Shown: positions 41,668-51,229, counted from the stretch's first letter. The stretch is 64,000 nucleotides of DNA from Stenotrophomonas nitritireducens (GCF_001431425.1 NZ_LDJG01000028.1:1-64000), one strand, 5' to 3'. Program-made: numbers and translations. Notes: generated by a model not told the origin, from the letters alone.

Positions 41668-43587
41668 CTACAAGGGCTCGGCCACACTCTCCGGGCCGAC
41701 GCAGGGGATATGCAGGGTAAAGCAGGTTCCCTCCGGCACGTCGCCCGGATCGCCCGCGCGGCGGCTGCGCACCTCGATCCGTCCGCCCAGCACCTCGGTC
41801 ACGATCTGGTGGACGATGTGCAGCCCCAGGCCGGTGCCGCCGCGGTTGCGTGCCGTGGTGTAGAACGGCTCGAAGATGCGCGCCAGATCCTCCGGCGCGA
41901 TGCCGCTGCCGTCATCGGCCACCTCTATCCGGACCTGCGCCGCGCCATCGCGGCGGGCCGCCAGCCGGATGCGCCCCCCCTTCCCTTCGGGATACGCGTG
42001 CAGCAGCGCGTTGTTGAGCAGATTGGCCACCACCTGCTCCAGTGGACCGGGATAGGTCTGCATGGCAATGCCCGGTTCCAGGTCCAGTTCGAGCGCGATG
42101 CCCTCGGCCAGGCCCCCGCGGCGCAGGCGCGGATCGGCATCGAGCAGGACTTCGGCCAGGTCGAAGCGACGGCGCTCCAGCGACGCGCGGTCCACGGCCA
42201 CCTGCTTGAACCGCTTCACCAGCGCCGAGGTACGCCGCAGTTCCCCATCGGCCAGGGCACAGGCGCCTGCAGCCTCGGCCAGGAAGCTCTCCAGTTCGGA
42301 CCGGCGCAGGCCCGCCATGATCTGCGCCTGCAGGCGGGCGACGCCGCTGCGCAGCGTGCCCAGCGCCAGCTGCGCGCTGGCCAGGGGGGTGTTCATTTCG
42401 TGCGCGACGCCGGCCACCATCAGGCCGAGCGAGGACAGGCGCTCGGCCCGCGCCAGTTCCTGCTGCGCCGCCTGCAGATGCCCGTTCGCCAGCGCCAGTG
42501 CCTCGTTGCTGTCGCGCAGGCGCTGCATGTAGGCCAGTTCGCGCGCCAGGCCGCGCGCCTGGCCCAGCACCACCCACAGCACCAGCACGACCCCCAGCAG
42601 CGCCAACCCGCCAAGCGCCGCCTTCCAGCGCGCCGCCGGCAGCCGCGAGCGATGCACAAGCAGCCGCAGTTGCCCCAGGGTCGGGTCGGCATGGGCCAGC
42701 AGGTCGCCTTCGGTACCGCGCCAGGCCGCCTGCAGGGTGGAGAAGCTCCAGTCGTGCCAGTCGCCCGATGGACGCCGCTGCATCGCGGCCCACAGCGCCG
42801 GGTCGAAGTTCGCCACGGTGTGCCCGGCCTGGCCCAGCTGCCATCCCCAGGCATCATCGGGAGTCGGACCGAGCAGCCAGTAGCCCTGCGGATGGACCAG
42901 GTACAGGCTGAAACCCGATTGCGCCGCCCGCGTGCGCAGGCGTTCGAGCAAGACGTTGCCATGCAGGTTGACCACCGCCACGCCGGCGCTGCCATCGGCC
43001 AGCAGGAACGATGAGGAGGCGCGCAGGGTCGGGCGCAGCGGCTGCTCGATGCGCCCGTTCTCGACATTGAGATCCAGCGGCGAGAGATGGATCTGGCCCG
43101 GCTGCAGATGCAGCGCGTTCTCGAAGAACGGCCGGCCGCGCTTGTCCTGCAGCGCGCTCCCGGGAACGCGGCGGATGCTGCCCGCATCCTGGTCCACGCG
43201 CAGGCGCTCGCGGCCGGTGGCGTCCATCCAGCGCACTTTGTGATAGTCGCCGCCGGCCATCAGGAAGCTGGTGTAGGTCTCCAGCAGCTGCGCCTGCGAA
43301 CCGCTTTCCAGCAGGCGCGGGGTCAGGAAGGCGAGAAAGCGGGTGTCGTCGCGCAACCGTCCCAGCCGGCGCAGCATCGACTGCGCCGCGTTCTCCACCG
43401 CATCGTGCGCGGCCTGGCGTTCGGGCAGGCGCACGGCACGGTCCATCTCGTACCAGAGCACCGGCAACGCGGTCAGCAGGCCCAGCAGCCAGGGCGCGGC
43501 GATCAGCGTCACCCGCCATGGGTGAGCGCGCAGCGCGGCCCAGGCCTCCTGCCAGCGCAGGCGCGGCGACTCCCAGAGGCGGCGCAT
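41668..43587 (-). CDS. Membrane sensor histidine kinase with large periplasmic domain
   Basis: A 639-residue kinase. TM1 is at about 25-47 (WRVTLIAAPWLLGLLTALPV). A periplasmic domain of nearly 300 residues follows, Cache-like in shape. TM2 is at about 344-366 (AALGGLALLGVVLVLWVVLG). A coiled linker leads to MVAGVAHEMNTPLASAQLAL with the phospho-His, and the ATPase domain has LLNNALLHAYPEG, DDGSGIAPEDLARIFEPFYT and GGTGLGLHIVHQIV. I start at ATG 43585-43587, 2 bases after the EAL regulator gene's stop, so both are co-transcribed and should work together. The pairing resembles PdeK/PdeR systems of xanthomonads; that is inference. Confidence 0.88.
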   Translation of the reverse strand: MRRLWESPRLRWQEAWAALRAHPWRVTLIAAPWLLGLLTALPVLWYEMDRAVRLPERQAAHDAVENAAQSMLRRLGRLRDDTRFLAFLTPRLLESGSQAQLLETYTSFLMAGGDYHKVRWMDATGRERLRVDQDAGSIRRVPGSALQDKRGRPFFENALHLQPGQIHLSPLDLNVENGRIEQPLRPTLRASSSFLLADGSAGVAVVNLHGNVLLERLRTRAAQSGFSLYLVHPQGYWLLGPTPDDAWGWQLGQAGHTVANFDPALWAAMQRRPSGDWHDWSFSTLQAAWRGTEGDLLAHADPTLGQLRLLVHRSRLPAARWKAALGGLALLGVVLVLWVVLGQARGLARELAYMQRLRDSNEALALANGHLQAAQQELARAERLSSLGLMVAGVAHEMNTPLASAQLALGTLRSGVARLQAQIMAGLRRSELESFLAEAAGACALADGELRRTSALVKRFKQVAVDRASLERRRFDLAEVLLDADPRLRRGGLAEGIALELDLEPGIAMQTYPGPLEQVVANLLNNALLHAYPEGKGGRIRLAARRDGAAQVRIEVADDGSGIAPEDLARIFEPFYTTARNRGGTGLGLHIVHQIVTEVLGGRIEVRSRRAGDPGDVPEGTCFTLHIPCVGPESVAEPL

Positions 43588-43589
43588 GC

Positions 43590-45815
43590 TCAGGCCTGGC
43601 CGCGCAGTCGCGCGATGAAGTCTTCCACCGGCTCTGGGCGCGCGAACAGGTAGCCCTGCGCGCAGGGGCATTCATGGCGGCGCAGCCATTCGACCTGGGC
43701 GGGGGTTTCCACGCCTTCGGCGACGATGTCCAGGCCCAGCCGGCGGCCCAGCGCGATGATCATGTCCGCCACGTTCGCACCGCCGCCTTCCCCGCCGACG
43801 CCCGCGGTGAACTGCCGGTCCAGCTTGAGCCGCGTCACCGGCAGCGAATGCACATAGCGCAGCGACGAATAGCCGGTTCCGAAATCATCCACCGCGATGC
43901 CGAACCCGAGCCGCCGCAGGCGCGCCAGCAGCTCGCGGCCGTCCTGGTAGTCGCTCATCACCGTACCTTCGGTGATCTCCAGTTCCATCCGCCGCGGTTC
44001 GATGCCGTGGCGCGCCACCGTGGCGGCCAGTTCCTCGATGAACTCGCGCCGATGCAACTGCAGCGGCGACACGTTGACCGACACCGGGATATCCGGGAAG
44101 CCCGCCCGCTCCATCGCGCGCAGGGCATCGCAGGCCAGCTCGATCACCCGCCCGCCCAGCGGCACGATCAGGCCGCTGGCCTCGGCGACCGGGATGAAAC
44201 TTGCCGGCGACATCGGCCGCCCATCCTCGGTCCAGCGCGCCAGCGCCTCGGCACCGACGATGGCGCCGCTCTGCAGGTCCACCTGCGCCTGCAGCGCGAT
44301 GCCGATGCGGTCCTCGCGCAGCGCGCGGTACAGTGCACGCGACTCCAGGAAGCGGTGCAGGTTCTCCTGCTCGCTCTCGATCTGGTACTCGGCCACGCCA
44401 TGCCCGCCGCTGGCGCGGATCCGGTTCACCAGCAGCAGGCCGGCCGCCAGCGCGCCACCGGAGCCGCCGCGGTATACGTCCAGGTCGACCCGCGCCGCAT
44501 CCACTCGCAGGAAGGGCAATTCGCCGGCATCCTCGCTCTGCTCCAGCGCATCGACCGGATCGGAGGCCAGCCAGCGCGACGGCCCGAGCACGGCGAAGGT
44601 GCCCTCGTGCAGGCGCGCGATGTGGCAGGGCGGCGGATACATCTGCGCCAACCGCTCGGCCATGCGCTGCAGCAGCAGGTCGCCCTGCTCCGGCCCCAGC
44701 GCGAGACTTCCGTCGCTGTACTGGCCGAGGTCGACCACCAGCAGGCTCTGCCCGCAGGGCCGCGGCAGCTCCAGTACCTGCCGCAGGTCGCGGCGCAGCG
44801 CATTGCCGTTGGGAATATCCAGCAGGCTGTCGCGGTAGGCGACCCGGTCCAGCCGCGCCGCCAGGTCGACGTTGACCAGGCCGGCATTGGCGTGGGTGAC
44901 GAACACCTGCAGCAGTTCGTGTTCCTCGGCGTCGAGCGAGCGCTCGGTCGCCAGGTAGATCGCCATCGGCGGCACCGTGCCGTCGCCATCGAGGAACAGC
45001 ACCTGGCTGGACGGCATGCCGATGCTGGAGCGGCACGCGAATGCATCCAGCAGCAGGTCGCGGACCATCGGGTCGGCGATGTCCTGCACGCGGCGGCCTT
45101 CCAATGCCTCGAAGCAGCCATCGGCCGCGGTCACCAGTGCCTCGTCCGCAGGCAGGTCGACCGCGCCATCGTGCAGGCATACCAGGCCGTCCAGCGGCAC
45201 CTCCAGCAGCGCCGCCAATTCGCGCAGCAACTGCCGCGAGAAACCGTCAGGATCGCGCAGCCCGGCCAGGCGGCTGCCGGCCTGCACGATGTGCTGCAAC
45301 CCGCGCTTGGCCCGCGCCAGCGCATGGATCTCGCTCCATGTCCGCAGCGAACCGGTGACGATGCCCTGCAGCCGCTCGCGGTAGAGGTCGGTCTTGAGCC
45401 AGTACTCGCTGATGTCCAGCTGCTGCAGGGTCTTGCGCAGCGGCGCCATGCCGGGCTGGCCGGTGATCAGCACGATGCGCACTTCGGAGTTGCCCATCTG
45501 CTCGCGCACCGCGCGCACCAGCTGCAGGCCGGCGTCGTCGGTCTCCATCACCACGTCCAGCAGGATCGCGGAGATGCCGGGATTGGCCGCCATCATCTGG
45601 CGGGCCTCGCTGGACGAGGATGCCGTCAGCAGCCGCAGCGGGCTTTCGTTGAAACGGAAATCCGACAGTGCCATCCGCAGCGACTGCTGGAAGCCGGGGT
45701 CGTCATCGACGCTGAGGACGGTGAAGGGAGTGTTGTCCGGCGACTGGCCATTGTCGGCCAGTTCCTGGCGGAACTCGAACATCCTGTCGTCGCCCGACCA
45801 TGCGCTACCGCTCAT
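43590..45815 (-). CDS. Response regulator with REC, DUF3369-like, degenerate GGDEF and EAL domains
   Basis: A 741-residue c-di-GMP phosphodiesterase-type regulator. The N-terminal receiver (about 30-150) has VLSVDDDPGF and Asp87 in AILLDVVMETDDAG. A GAF/DUF3369-like segment follows (about 165-320). The GGDEF-like domain (about 330-480) lacks the signature: HEGTFAVLG stands where GGDEF should be, so cyclase activity is unlikely. The EAL domain (about 495-735) is complete: VGAEALARWTED (Glu523), NVSPLQLHR, MELEITEGTV, DDFGTGYSSLRY, LKLDRQF and AEGVET. c-di-GMP hydrolysis gated by phosphorylation is expected. I start at ATG 45813-45815, with a strong AAAGGGG site; ATG 45782 is possible. Confidence 0.9.
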   Translation of the reverse strand: MSGSAWSGDDRMFEFRQELADNGQSPDNTPFTVLSVDDDPGFQQSLRMALSDFRFNESPLRLLTASSSSEARQMMAANPGISAILLDVVMETDDAGLQLVRAVREQMGNSEVRIVLITGQPGMAPLRKTLQQLDISEYWLKTDLYRERLQGIVTGSLRTWSEIHALARAKRGLQHIVQAGSRLAGLRDPDGFSRQLLRELAALLEVPLDGLVCLHDGAVDLPADEALVTAADGCFEALEGRRVQDIADPMVRDLLLDAFACRSSIGMPSSQVLFLDGDGTVPPMAIYLATERSLDAEEHELLQVFVTHANAGLVNVDLAARLDRVAYRDSLLDIPNGNALRRDLRQVLELPRPCGQSLLVVDLGQYSDGSLALGPEQGDLLLQRMAERLAQMYPPPCHIARLHEGTFAVLGPSRWLASDPVDALEQSEDAGELPFLRVDAARVDLDVYRGGSGGALAAGLLLVNRIRASGGHGVAEYQIESEQENLHRFLESRALYRALREDRIGIALQAQVDLQSGAIVGAEALARWTEDGRPMSPASFIPVAEASGLIVPLGGRVIELACDALRAMERAGFPDIPVSVNVSPLQLHRREFIEELAATVARHGIEPRRMELEITEGTVMSDYQDGRELLARLRRLGFGIAVDDFGTGYSSLRYVHSLPVTRLKLDRQFTAGVGGEGGGANVADMIIALGRRLGLDIVAEGVETPAQVEWLRRHECPCAQGYLFARPEPVEDFIARLRGQA

Positions 45816-45986
45816 GCCCCTTTCCCCCAGACCCGGCTGTACTGGACCGACACGTGCCACGCCAGCCTAGCGCATTCATGCCCGGCGGTCGAACCCCGTT
45901 GTCAGCTCCATTATCGGGTTAGCGGCAGGGATGCTCCGCGCCTGAACAGCCATGCCGGCCGGGAGCATGGAGGTGAGCGCAGCTGT

Positions 45987-46147
45987 TTTGTAGCGCCGGG
46001 CAACGCCCGGCGGAGCTTCGCCGGTAGAGCCTCAGCGGGGCGTTGCCCCGCTCTACAGGAATGCGAGCGCTGCGGCTTTGTAGCGCCGGGCAACGCCCGG
46101 CGGGGGTTTGCCGGTAATGCTCCAGCGGGGCTTCGCCCCGCTCTACG
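45987..46147. repeat. REP cluster, two units with 90-bp period
   Basis: GTAGCGCCGGGCAACGCCCG starts at 45990 and 46080, a 90-base period. Each copy is followed by the inverted AGCGGGG..CCCCGCTCTAC module. It fills most of the gap between the EAL regulator gene start and the pilB stop. Confidence 0.85.
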
Positions 46148-46178
46148 GCTCCCTGCGGCGGGAGCGCCCGATCTGGCC

Positions 46179-47909
46179 TCAGTCCTTGGTGACGCGGTTG
46201 ATCTCGGTCAGGCTGGTGATGCCCTGCGCGGCCTTGAGCAGCGCCGACTGGCGCAGGTCGTTGACGCCGATCTTCTGCGCGGCCTCGGCGATGTCCAGCG
46301 CGTTGCCGCCCTGCAACACGATCGTGGCGATGTCGTCGGTCATCGGCATCACCTGGTAGATGCCGGTACGGCCCTTGTAACCCTCGGTGCACTCCTCGCA
46401 GCCGACCGGCTCGTGGAGCTGGATGCCCTTGTCGATCTGCGCCTGGGTGAAGCCTTCGGCCAGCAGCGCGTTGACGGGCAGTTCCGCACGGCGCTTGCAC
46501 TGCGGGCACAGCCGTCGCGCCAGGCGCTGGGCGATGACCAGGGTGACCGAAGAGGTGATGTTGTACGGGGCGATGCCCATGTTCATCAGGCGCGCGATGG
46601 TCTGCGGCGCATCGTTGGTATGCAGGGTGGACAGCACCATGTGACCGGTCTGCGCCGCCTTGATCGCGATCTCGGCCGTCTCCAGGTCGCGGATTTCGCC
46701 GACCATGATCACGTCCGGATCCTGGCGCAGGAACGAGCGCAGCGCAGCGGCGAAGGTCATGCCGCGCTTGTTGTTCTGCTGCACCTGGTTCACGCCGGGC
46801 AAGCGGATTTCCACCGGGTCCTCGGCGGTGGAGATGTTGCGGGTCTCGTCGTTGAGGATGCCCAGCGCGGTATACAGCGACACCGTCTTGCCCGAGCCGG
46901 TCGGGCCGGTCACCAGCACCATGCCGTAGGGCTTGTGGATGGCCTCAAGGAACAGCCGCTGCTGCTCGGGCTCATAGCCGAGCTTGTCGATGCCCAGCTT
47001 GGCCGCGCTGCCGTCGAGGATGCGCAGCACGATCTTCTCGCCGAACAGCGTCGGCAGCGTGCTCACGCGGAAGTCGATCTGCTTGGCCTTGGACAGGTTG
47101 AGCTTGATGCGGCCGTCCTGCGGCACGCGCTTCTCGGCGATGTCCAGCTGCGACATCACCTTCAGGCGCGCGGCGATGCGTTCGCGCAGTTTCACCGGCG
47201 CCCTGGCCACCGTCTTGAGCAGGCCGTCGATGCGGAAACGCACCCGGTAGTCGTCCTCGTAGGGCTCGAAGTGGATGTCCGAAGCGCCGCGGCGGATCGC
47301 GTCCACCAGCACCTTGTTGACGAACTTCACCACCGGGGTGTCGTCGCCCTTGGCATCGATGCCGGCGTCGCCGCCACCGCCCATGTCCTCATCGCCGGCG
47401 GCGACTTCCAGGTCGCCCACGCCCTCTTCATCGTCGCCCAGCCCACCGACCAGGCTCTCGTTGCTCGCCACCCACTGGTCCAGCGTGCGCCGGATCTGGT
47501 CCTCATCCACCAGAATCGGCTCGACCACCAGGTTGGTGTGGAACTTGATCTCGTCCAGCGACTGGGTCGGGTTGCTGGTGCCGATGAACAGCTTGCCGCC
47601 GCGCTTGAACAGCGGCAGCACGTTATGCTTGCGCAGCAGCTCCTCGCTGACCAGCTTCATCGCGTTCTGGTTGGCGTCGAACACCGAGGCATCCAGCAAC
47701 GGCATGCCGAATTCGACGGCATTGGCCGCCGCCAGCTGCGCGGCGTTGACCAGCTTCTTCTCGGCCAGCCACTGCGCCAGCGGCACCTTGGCCGTCCCGG
47801 CCTGCGCCATCGCGTTGCGCGCCGCCGCCTCGTCCAGCGCCCCGTCCTGCACCAGGCGGCGGGCGATCCCGGTGATGCCCACCAGATTGGCGGCAACGGC
47901 TGTATTCAT
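46179..47909 (-). CDS. pilB: Type IV pilus assembly ATPase PilB
   Basis: A 576-residue hexameric motor that drives pilus extension. The N-terminal MshEN-type domain runs to about residue 150; the linker at about 155-185 is very acidic and Gly-rich (GDDEEGVGDLEVAAGDEDMG). Walker A is GPTGSGKTVSLYTALGILND; the Asp box (STAEDPVEI), Walker B (QDPDVIMVGEIRDLETAEIA) and His box (GHMVLSTLHTNDAPQTIARL) follow. A tetra-Cys zinc site is CPQCKRR plus CEECTEGYKGR. I start at ATG 47907-47909; the open frame beyond it runs antisense to the next gene. pilC and pilD lie on the far side of the island, more than 10 kb away. Confidence 0.95.
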   Translation of the reverse strand: MNTAVAANLVGITGIARRLVQDGALDEAAARNAMAQAGTAKVPLAQWLAEKKLVNAAQLAAANAVEFGMPLLDASVFDANQNAMKLVSEELLRKHNVLPLFKRGGKLFIGTSNPTQSLDEIKFHTNLVVEPILVDEDQIRRTLDQWVASNESLVGGLGDDEEGVGDLEVAAGDEDMGGGGDAGIDAKGDDTPVVKFVNKVLVDAIRRGASDIHFEPYEDDYRVRFRIDGLLKTVARAPVKLRERIAARLKVMSQLDIAEKRVPQDGRIKLNLSKAKQIDFRVSTLPTLFGEKIVLRILDGSAAKLGIDKLGYEPEQQRLFLEAIHKPYGMVLVTGPTGSGKTVSLYTALGILNDETRNISTAEDPVEIRLPGVNQVQQNNKRGMTFAAALRSFLRQDPDVIMVGEIRDLETAEIAIKAAQTGHMVLSTLHTNDAPQTIARLMNMGIAPYNITSSVTLVIAQRLARRLCPQCKRRAELPVNALLAEGFTQAQIDKGIQLHEPVGCEECTEGYKGRTGIYQVMPMTDDIATIVLQGGNALDIAEAAQKIGVNDLRQSALLKAAQGITSLTEINRVTKD

Positions 47910-48029
47910 GGTGTTCCCCGGCACGGACGACAGTCCGGCGATTGTACCCGTGCCTTCTTCGCATGCCAGAGGCCCGTCAGTGCGTGGAGCCACCGTTCGT
48001 GCGGCTCGACGCCGGCCAGGACAGCCCGC

Positions 48030-48761
48030 ATGCTGTGCGCCTCCAACCTGCGCCTGCAACCGATGAACCGCTGGAAAGCCGCCACTCTGCATGCCCTGGC
48101 CAGCCTGCTGCTGGTCGCCGCCATCACCGCGACCGTAGTGCCGCTCTGGCACCCGTGGGGGCTGTACCGGATCTCCGGCGTACTGCCGCTGCTGGGCCTG
48201 CTGCTGGGAGCGCAGATGATCGCGGGGCCGGTGTTGACCTTCATCGTGTTCAAGCCCGGCAAGAAGAGCCTGCGCCTGGACCTGGCCGTCGTCTGCCTGC
48301 TGCAGCTGGCCTTCCTCGGTTTCGGCCTGCACATGCTGTGGCAGACCCGGCCGGTGTTCGTGGTCGCCAGCGACATGCGCCTGGCCCTGATCCTGGCCAA
48401 TGAAGTGGAGGCGGCCGACTTGGCGCGGGCCAGCCATGCCGAATGGTCGCGGCTGCCGAAGGGCGCTCCGCTACTGGTGGGCCTGCGCCCGGGAACGGCG
48501 CGCACCGACCATGCCTCCGTACTCGCGGCCTTCCTCGACACCGGCATGGACCAGGAACGGAACCCGGCGTGGTACGTGCCCTATGCCCAGGTCGTGCCGC
48601 GGCTGGCCTTCAACGCCGCGCCCAGCACCGCCGACGGCCAGCCGGCCGGCACTCCGGAAGAAGCGCCGTTCCGCAGTCTGCCGATCGTGGCCCGTCATGG
48701 CGCCGGTCGCATGGTGCTCGACGCCGGCAGCCTGCAGCCGGTGCGGGTGGCCACCTATTGA
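48030..48761 (+). CDS. TfpX/TfpZ family type IV pilin accessory protein
   Basis: A 243-residue protein with three N-terminal membrane helices (LHALASLLLVAAITATVVPL, ISGVLPLLGLLLGAQMIAGP, LDLAVVCLLQLAFLGFGLHM) and a periplasmic C-terminal part. The stretch GPVLTFIVFKPGKKSLRLDL between helices 2 and 3 is diagnostic of TfpX/TfpZ, accessory proteins needed for surface display of some modified pilins. The RBS-based start is ATG 48030 (AGGA upstream); ATG 48063 (MNRWKAATLHA) fits the family's usual start and is a close alternative. It is divergent from pilB by 120 bases. Its presence fits a specialised pilin class. Confidence 0.85.
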   Translation: MLCASNLRLQPMNRWKAATLHALASLLLVAAITATVVPLWHPWGLYRISGVLPLLGLLLGAQMIAGPVLTFIVFKPGKKSLRLDLAVVCLLQLAFLGFGLHMLWQTRPVFVVASDMRLALILANEVEAADLARASHAEWSRLPKGAPLLVGLRPGTARTDHASVLAAFLDTGMDQERNPAWYVPYAQVVPRLAFNAAPSTADGQPAGTPEEAPFRSLPIVARHGAGRMVLDAGSLQPVRVATY

Positions 48762-48782
48762 GGGATACCCGGGAACGCCGGC

Positions 48783-49083
48783 TCACCAAGGCTGCGCGCG
48801 ATGCCAGCGCCAGGCGCTTTCAATAATGGCCTCCAGACTGGTCCACGCCGGCGACCAGCCCAGTTCCGCCCTCGCCCGGCCGCTTGACGCCGCCGGATCG
48901 CCGGCACGGCGCGGTGCCGTCTCCCAAGGCACGACGCGAACAGCCACGGCAGATGCGGCGGCGATGACCTGGCGCGCGAAAGCGCCGGCCGTTGCCCACA
49001 TTGAACGCGCGGGCGCCCGGATGGAAGCCGAGGCAATCCAGCGCCAGCAGGCGAGCCGTTGTAGCCAGCGCCGCCGCAGACAC
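48783..49083 (-). pseudogene. galE: Remnant of UDP-glucose 4-epimerase (galE), C-terminal end only
   Basis: On the minus strand, one frame gives ARLLALDCLGFHPGARAFNV (then GNG) and, after a one-base shift near 48990, another gives ARQVIAAASAVA, then APRRAGDPAASSGRARAELG, LGWSPAWTSLEAIIESAWRW and a stop at 48783. This is the last 100 or so residues of GalE. The usual D-P-A-V-L-V-A-S-S is shortened to DPAASS, a further 3-codon loss. No N-terminal two thirds are found between here and 49225. It appears to be a decayed gene at the left edge of the glycosylation island. Confidence 0.8.
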
Positions 49084-49224
49084 GGGCTTTAAACGGGCAC
49101 CGCATTTGGACAACGGCGGCAATTCAATTCCCGCCGCCCTCCGCAAGGACTGAGAACCCGCTCCATCCCATGGCGAGATGGTTCCCGCTACCATGTCCAT
49201 CGGGGAGAACGACAGGTACTGAAC

Positions 49225-50082
49225 GTGCAGCGACTGAGCATCATATTGCCGGCCAAGAACGAGGCCGAAGGGCTCCGGCGCACCCTGCCGGCGCTGCGGC
49301 AGGCCTGGCCGCAGGCGGAGATCATCGTCGTCAACGACGGTTCCACCGATGATACGGCCACCATCGCGGCCAGCCATGGCGCCCAGGTGGTCAGCAACCC
49401 CTACTCCATGGGCAACGGCGCGGCGATCAAGCGCGGCGCCCGTGCCGCTACCGGCGAGGTCCTTGTATTCATGGACGCCGACGGCCAGCACAGCGCACAA
49501 CACGTCGCCGCACTGCTGGCCAAGCTGGATGAAGGCTACGACATGGTGGTCGGCGCGCGCGACGCCAGCGGTCAGGCCAACCTGCACCGTGGGCTGGCCA
49601 ACAATTTCTACAACCGCCTCGCCAGCCACATGACCGGCCACCGCATCGACGACCTGACCTCCGGCTTCCGGGCCGTGCGCGCGGGCAAGTTCCGCGAATT
49701 CCTGCATCTGCTGCCCAATGGCTTCAGCTACCCCACCACCAGCACCATGGCCTTCTTCCGCAGCGCCTACCCGGTGGCCTATGTACCGATTCCCGTGGCC
49801 AAGCGCGTGGGCACCAGCAGCCATATCCGTCCGATCAAGGACGGCATCCGCTTCCTGTTGATCATCTTCAAGATCGCCACGCTGTATGCGCCACTTAAAT
49901 TGTTCGCGCCGGTGGCGATATTTTTCGCCGCTGCAGGCGCGGGATGGTACGCATGGACGTTCTACCATTCGGCACGCTTCACCAACATGAGCATGCTGTT
50001 GCTCAGTGCGGCGGCGATCGTTTTCCTGATCGGCCTGATATCGGAACAGATCACATTGCTCACATATCGGCGTGAGACCTGA
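49225..50082 (+). CDS. Dolichyl-phosphate-mannose synthase-like glycosyltransferase (GT2)
   Basis: A 285-residue GT2 enzyme with GTG start. LSIILPAKNEAEGLRRTLPA and VVNDGSTDDT bind the nucleotide sugar; FMDADGQHSAQHV holds the DxD-type metal site; DDLTSGFRAVRAGKFREFL is typical of DPM1/GtrB-type enzymes. Two C-terminal helices (about 219-240 and 255-275) anchor it. Such enzymes load a sugar onto a polyprenyl phosphate at the inner face of the membrane. It begins the four-gene + strand operon of the island and fits as the sugar-lipid supplier for a GT-C transferase. Confidence 0.88.
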   Translation: MQRLSIILPAKNEAEGLRRTLPALRQAWPQAEIIVVNDGSTDDTATIAASHGAQVVSNPYSMGNGAAIKRGARAATGEVLVFMDADGQHSAQHVAALLAKLDEGYDMVVGARDASGQANLHRGLANNFYNRLASHMTGHRIDDLTSGFRAVRAGKFREFLHLLPNGFSYPTTSTMAFFRSAYPVAYVPIPVAKRVGTSSHIRPIKDGIRFLLIIFKIATLYAPLKLFAPVAIFFAAAGAGWYAWTFYHSARFTNMSMLLLSAAAIVFLIGLISEQITLLTYRRET

Positions 50083-50086
50083 GCGC

Positions 50087-51229
50087 ATGTTCCTATCGAG
50101 GGGGGAAAGGCCACTACGCGTATTGTTCACAAGCACGTCCTATCCACTCGACGCTTCCGATTGGCGTGGCTTATTCATAAAGCACATCAGCACAGCGCTT
50201 GCCCGCTCAGGCCTGATCAATCTACGGCAGTGGGCACCTCCAGGCGACAGGGATTTCTGCGTCATTGATGCCTCGACGGAAGAGGAGGCCGAATGGCTGG
50301 CCGCACTAATGCATCGAGGCGGAATTTCCCACTGGTTACGCGCCAAGCCGGTGTCGGGAATCAGCGCTGCGATCAAATTATTGCGAATGTTGAACACCGC
50401 CTATCGCAGGAACAAGGACGTCGATCTCCATCACATCAACTGGCTGCAATGTGCATTGCCGCTGCCTGCCGATGGCAAGCCGGTTCTGGTCACCGCTCTG
50501 GGCAACGACATGAAGTTGTTGCGCATGCCGATGATGCGCCATGCGCTCCGACACGCTCTTCGGAATAGGCCCGCAATGATTTGTCCGAACGCAGACTGGA
50601 TGCGGGAGCCATTGTACGAATCCTTCGGTGATCTGGCCGAAATCAGGCCGATACCCTTTGGTGTCGACCCGCAGTGGTACGCCATCCGGCGTCAACCCAA
50701 GGAGCCACCATGCTGGTTGGCGATCACACGCCTCACACAAAACAAGCTGGGCCCGTTGTTCGAGTGGTCGGAGCCCTTGTTCCGCAGTGGAAAGCGACAA
50801 CTGCATCTGTTCGGACCAATGCAGGAGCAGGTCGTGATCCCGGATTGGATCTTCTATCACGGCCCGGCAAAATCACGACAATTGATTGATGAATGGTTTC
50901 CGCGCGTACATGGCCTGATCACATTGAGCTGCCACGCAGAGGGGCGACCGCAAGTTATGCTGGAAGCCATGGCTGCGGGGATGCCGATCATCGCCTCCCA
51001 TCTGCCGGCACACGCGGATATCGTCGAAGATGGTGTGACCGGCGCGCTTTGCGGAAGCCCCAGCGAGTATGCGAAAGCCGTGGAAAAGCTCGAGGATCGG
51101 GACCTCAATCATGCACAGGGTGAAACGGCTCGAGCGTTGGCCCACGGCAGAATCGGCACTTGGGATGATTGCGCATCCCGGTACATGGCTGCCTACCGTT
51201 GCTTGCTGAAAGGAGCCGCGCATGACTAA
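50087..51229 (+). CDS. Glycosyltransferase family 4 protein
   Basis: About 380 residues with a GT-B fold. The N-terminal domain starts RVLFTSTSYPLDASDWRGLF; the C-terminal nucleotide-sugar domain includes WLAITRLTQNKLG, LHLFGPM and the conserved HAEGRPQVMLEAMAAGMPII, with the E-x7-E type Glu. DIVEDGVTGALCG closes the donor site. Upstream GTG 50072 could also serve as start. It lies 4 bases after the GT2 gene and its stop overlaps the epimerase gene start (ATGACTAA). Codon use and base composition are more AT-rich than the surrounding core genes. The sugar transferred is unknown. Confidence 0.85.
   Translation: MFLSRGERPLRVLFTSTSYPLDASDWRGLFIKHISTALARSGLINLRQWAPPGDRDFCVIDASTEEEAEWLAALMHRGGISHWLRAKPVSGISAAIKLLRMLNTAYRRNKDVDLHHINWLQCALPLPADGKPVLVTALGNDMKLLRMPMMRHALRHALRNRPAMICPNADWMREPLYESFGDLAEIRPIPFGVDPQWYAIRRQPKEPPCWLAITRLTQNKLGPLFEWSEPLFRSGKRQLHLFGPMQEQVVIPDWIFYHGPAKSRQLIDEWFPRVHGLITLSCHAEGRPQVMLEAMAAGMPIIASHLPAHADIVEDGVTGALCGSPSEYAKAVEKLEDRDLNHAQGETARALAHGRIGTWDDCASRYMAAYRCLLKGAAHD

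Noticed and set aside
43518-48761. A 1747-residue open frame on the + strand
   Set aside because: It runs antisense to the EAL regulator and pilB genes and is low-complexity, rich in Gln/Arg/His. Only its last part (from 48030) is a real gene, TfpX/TfpZ.
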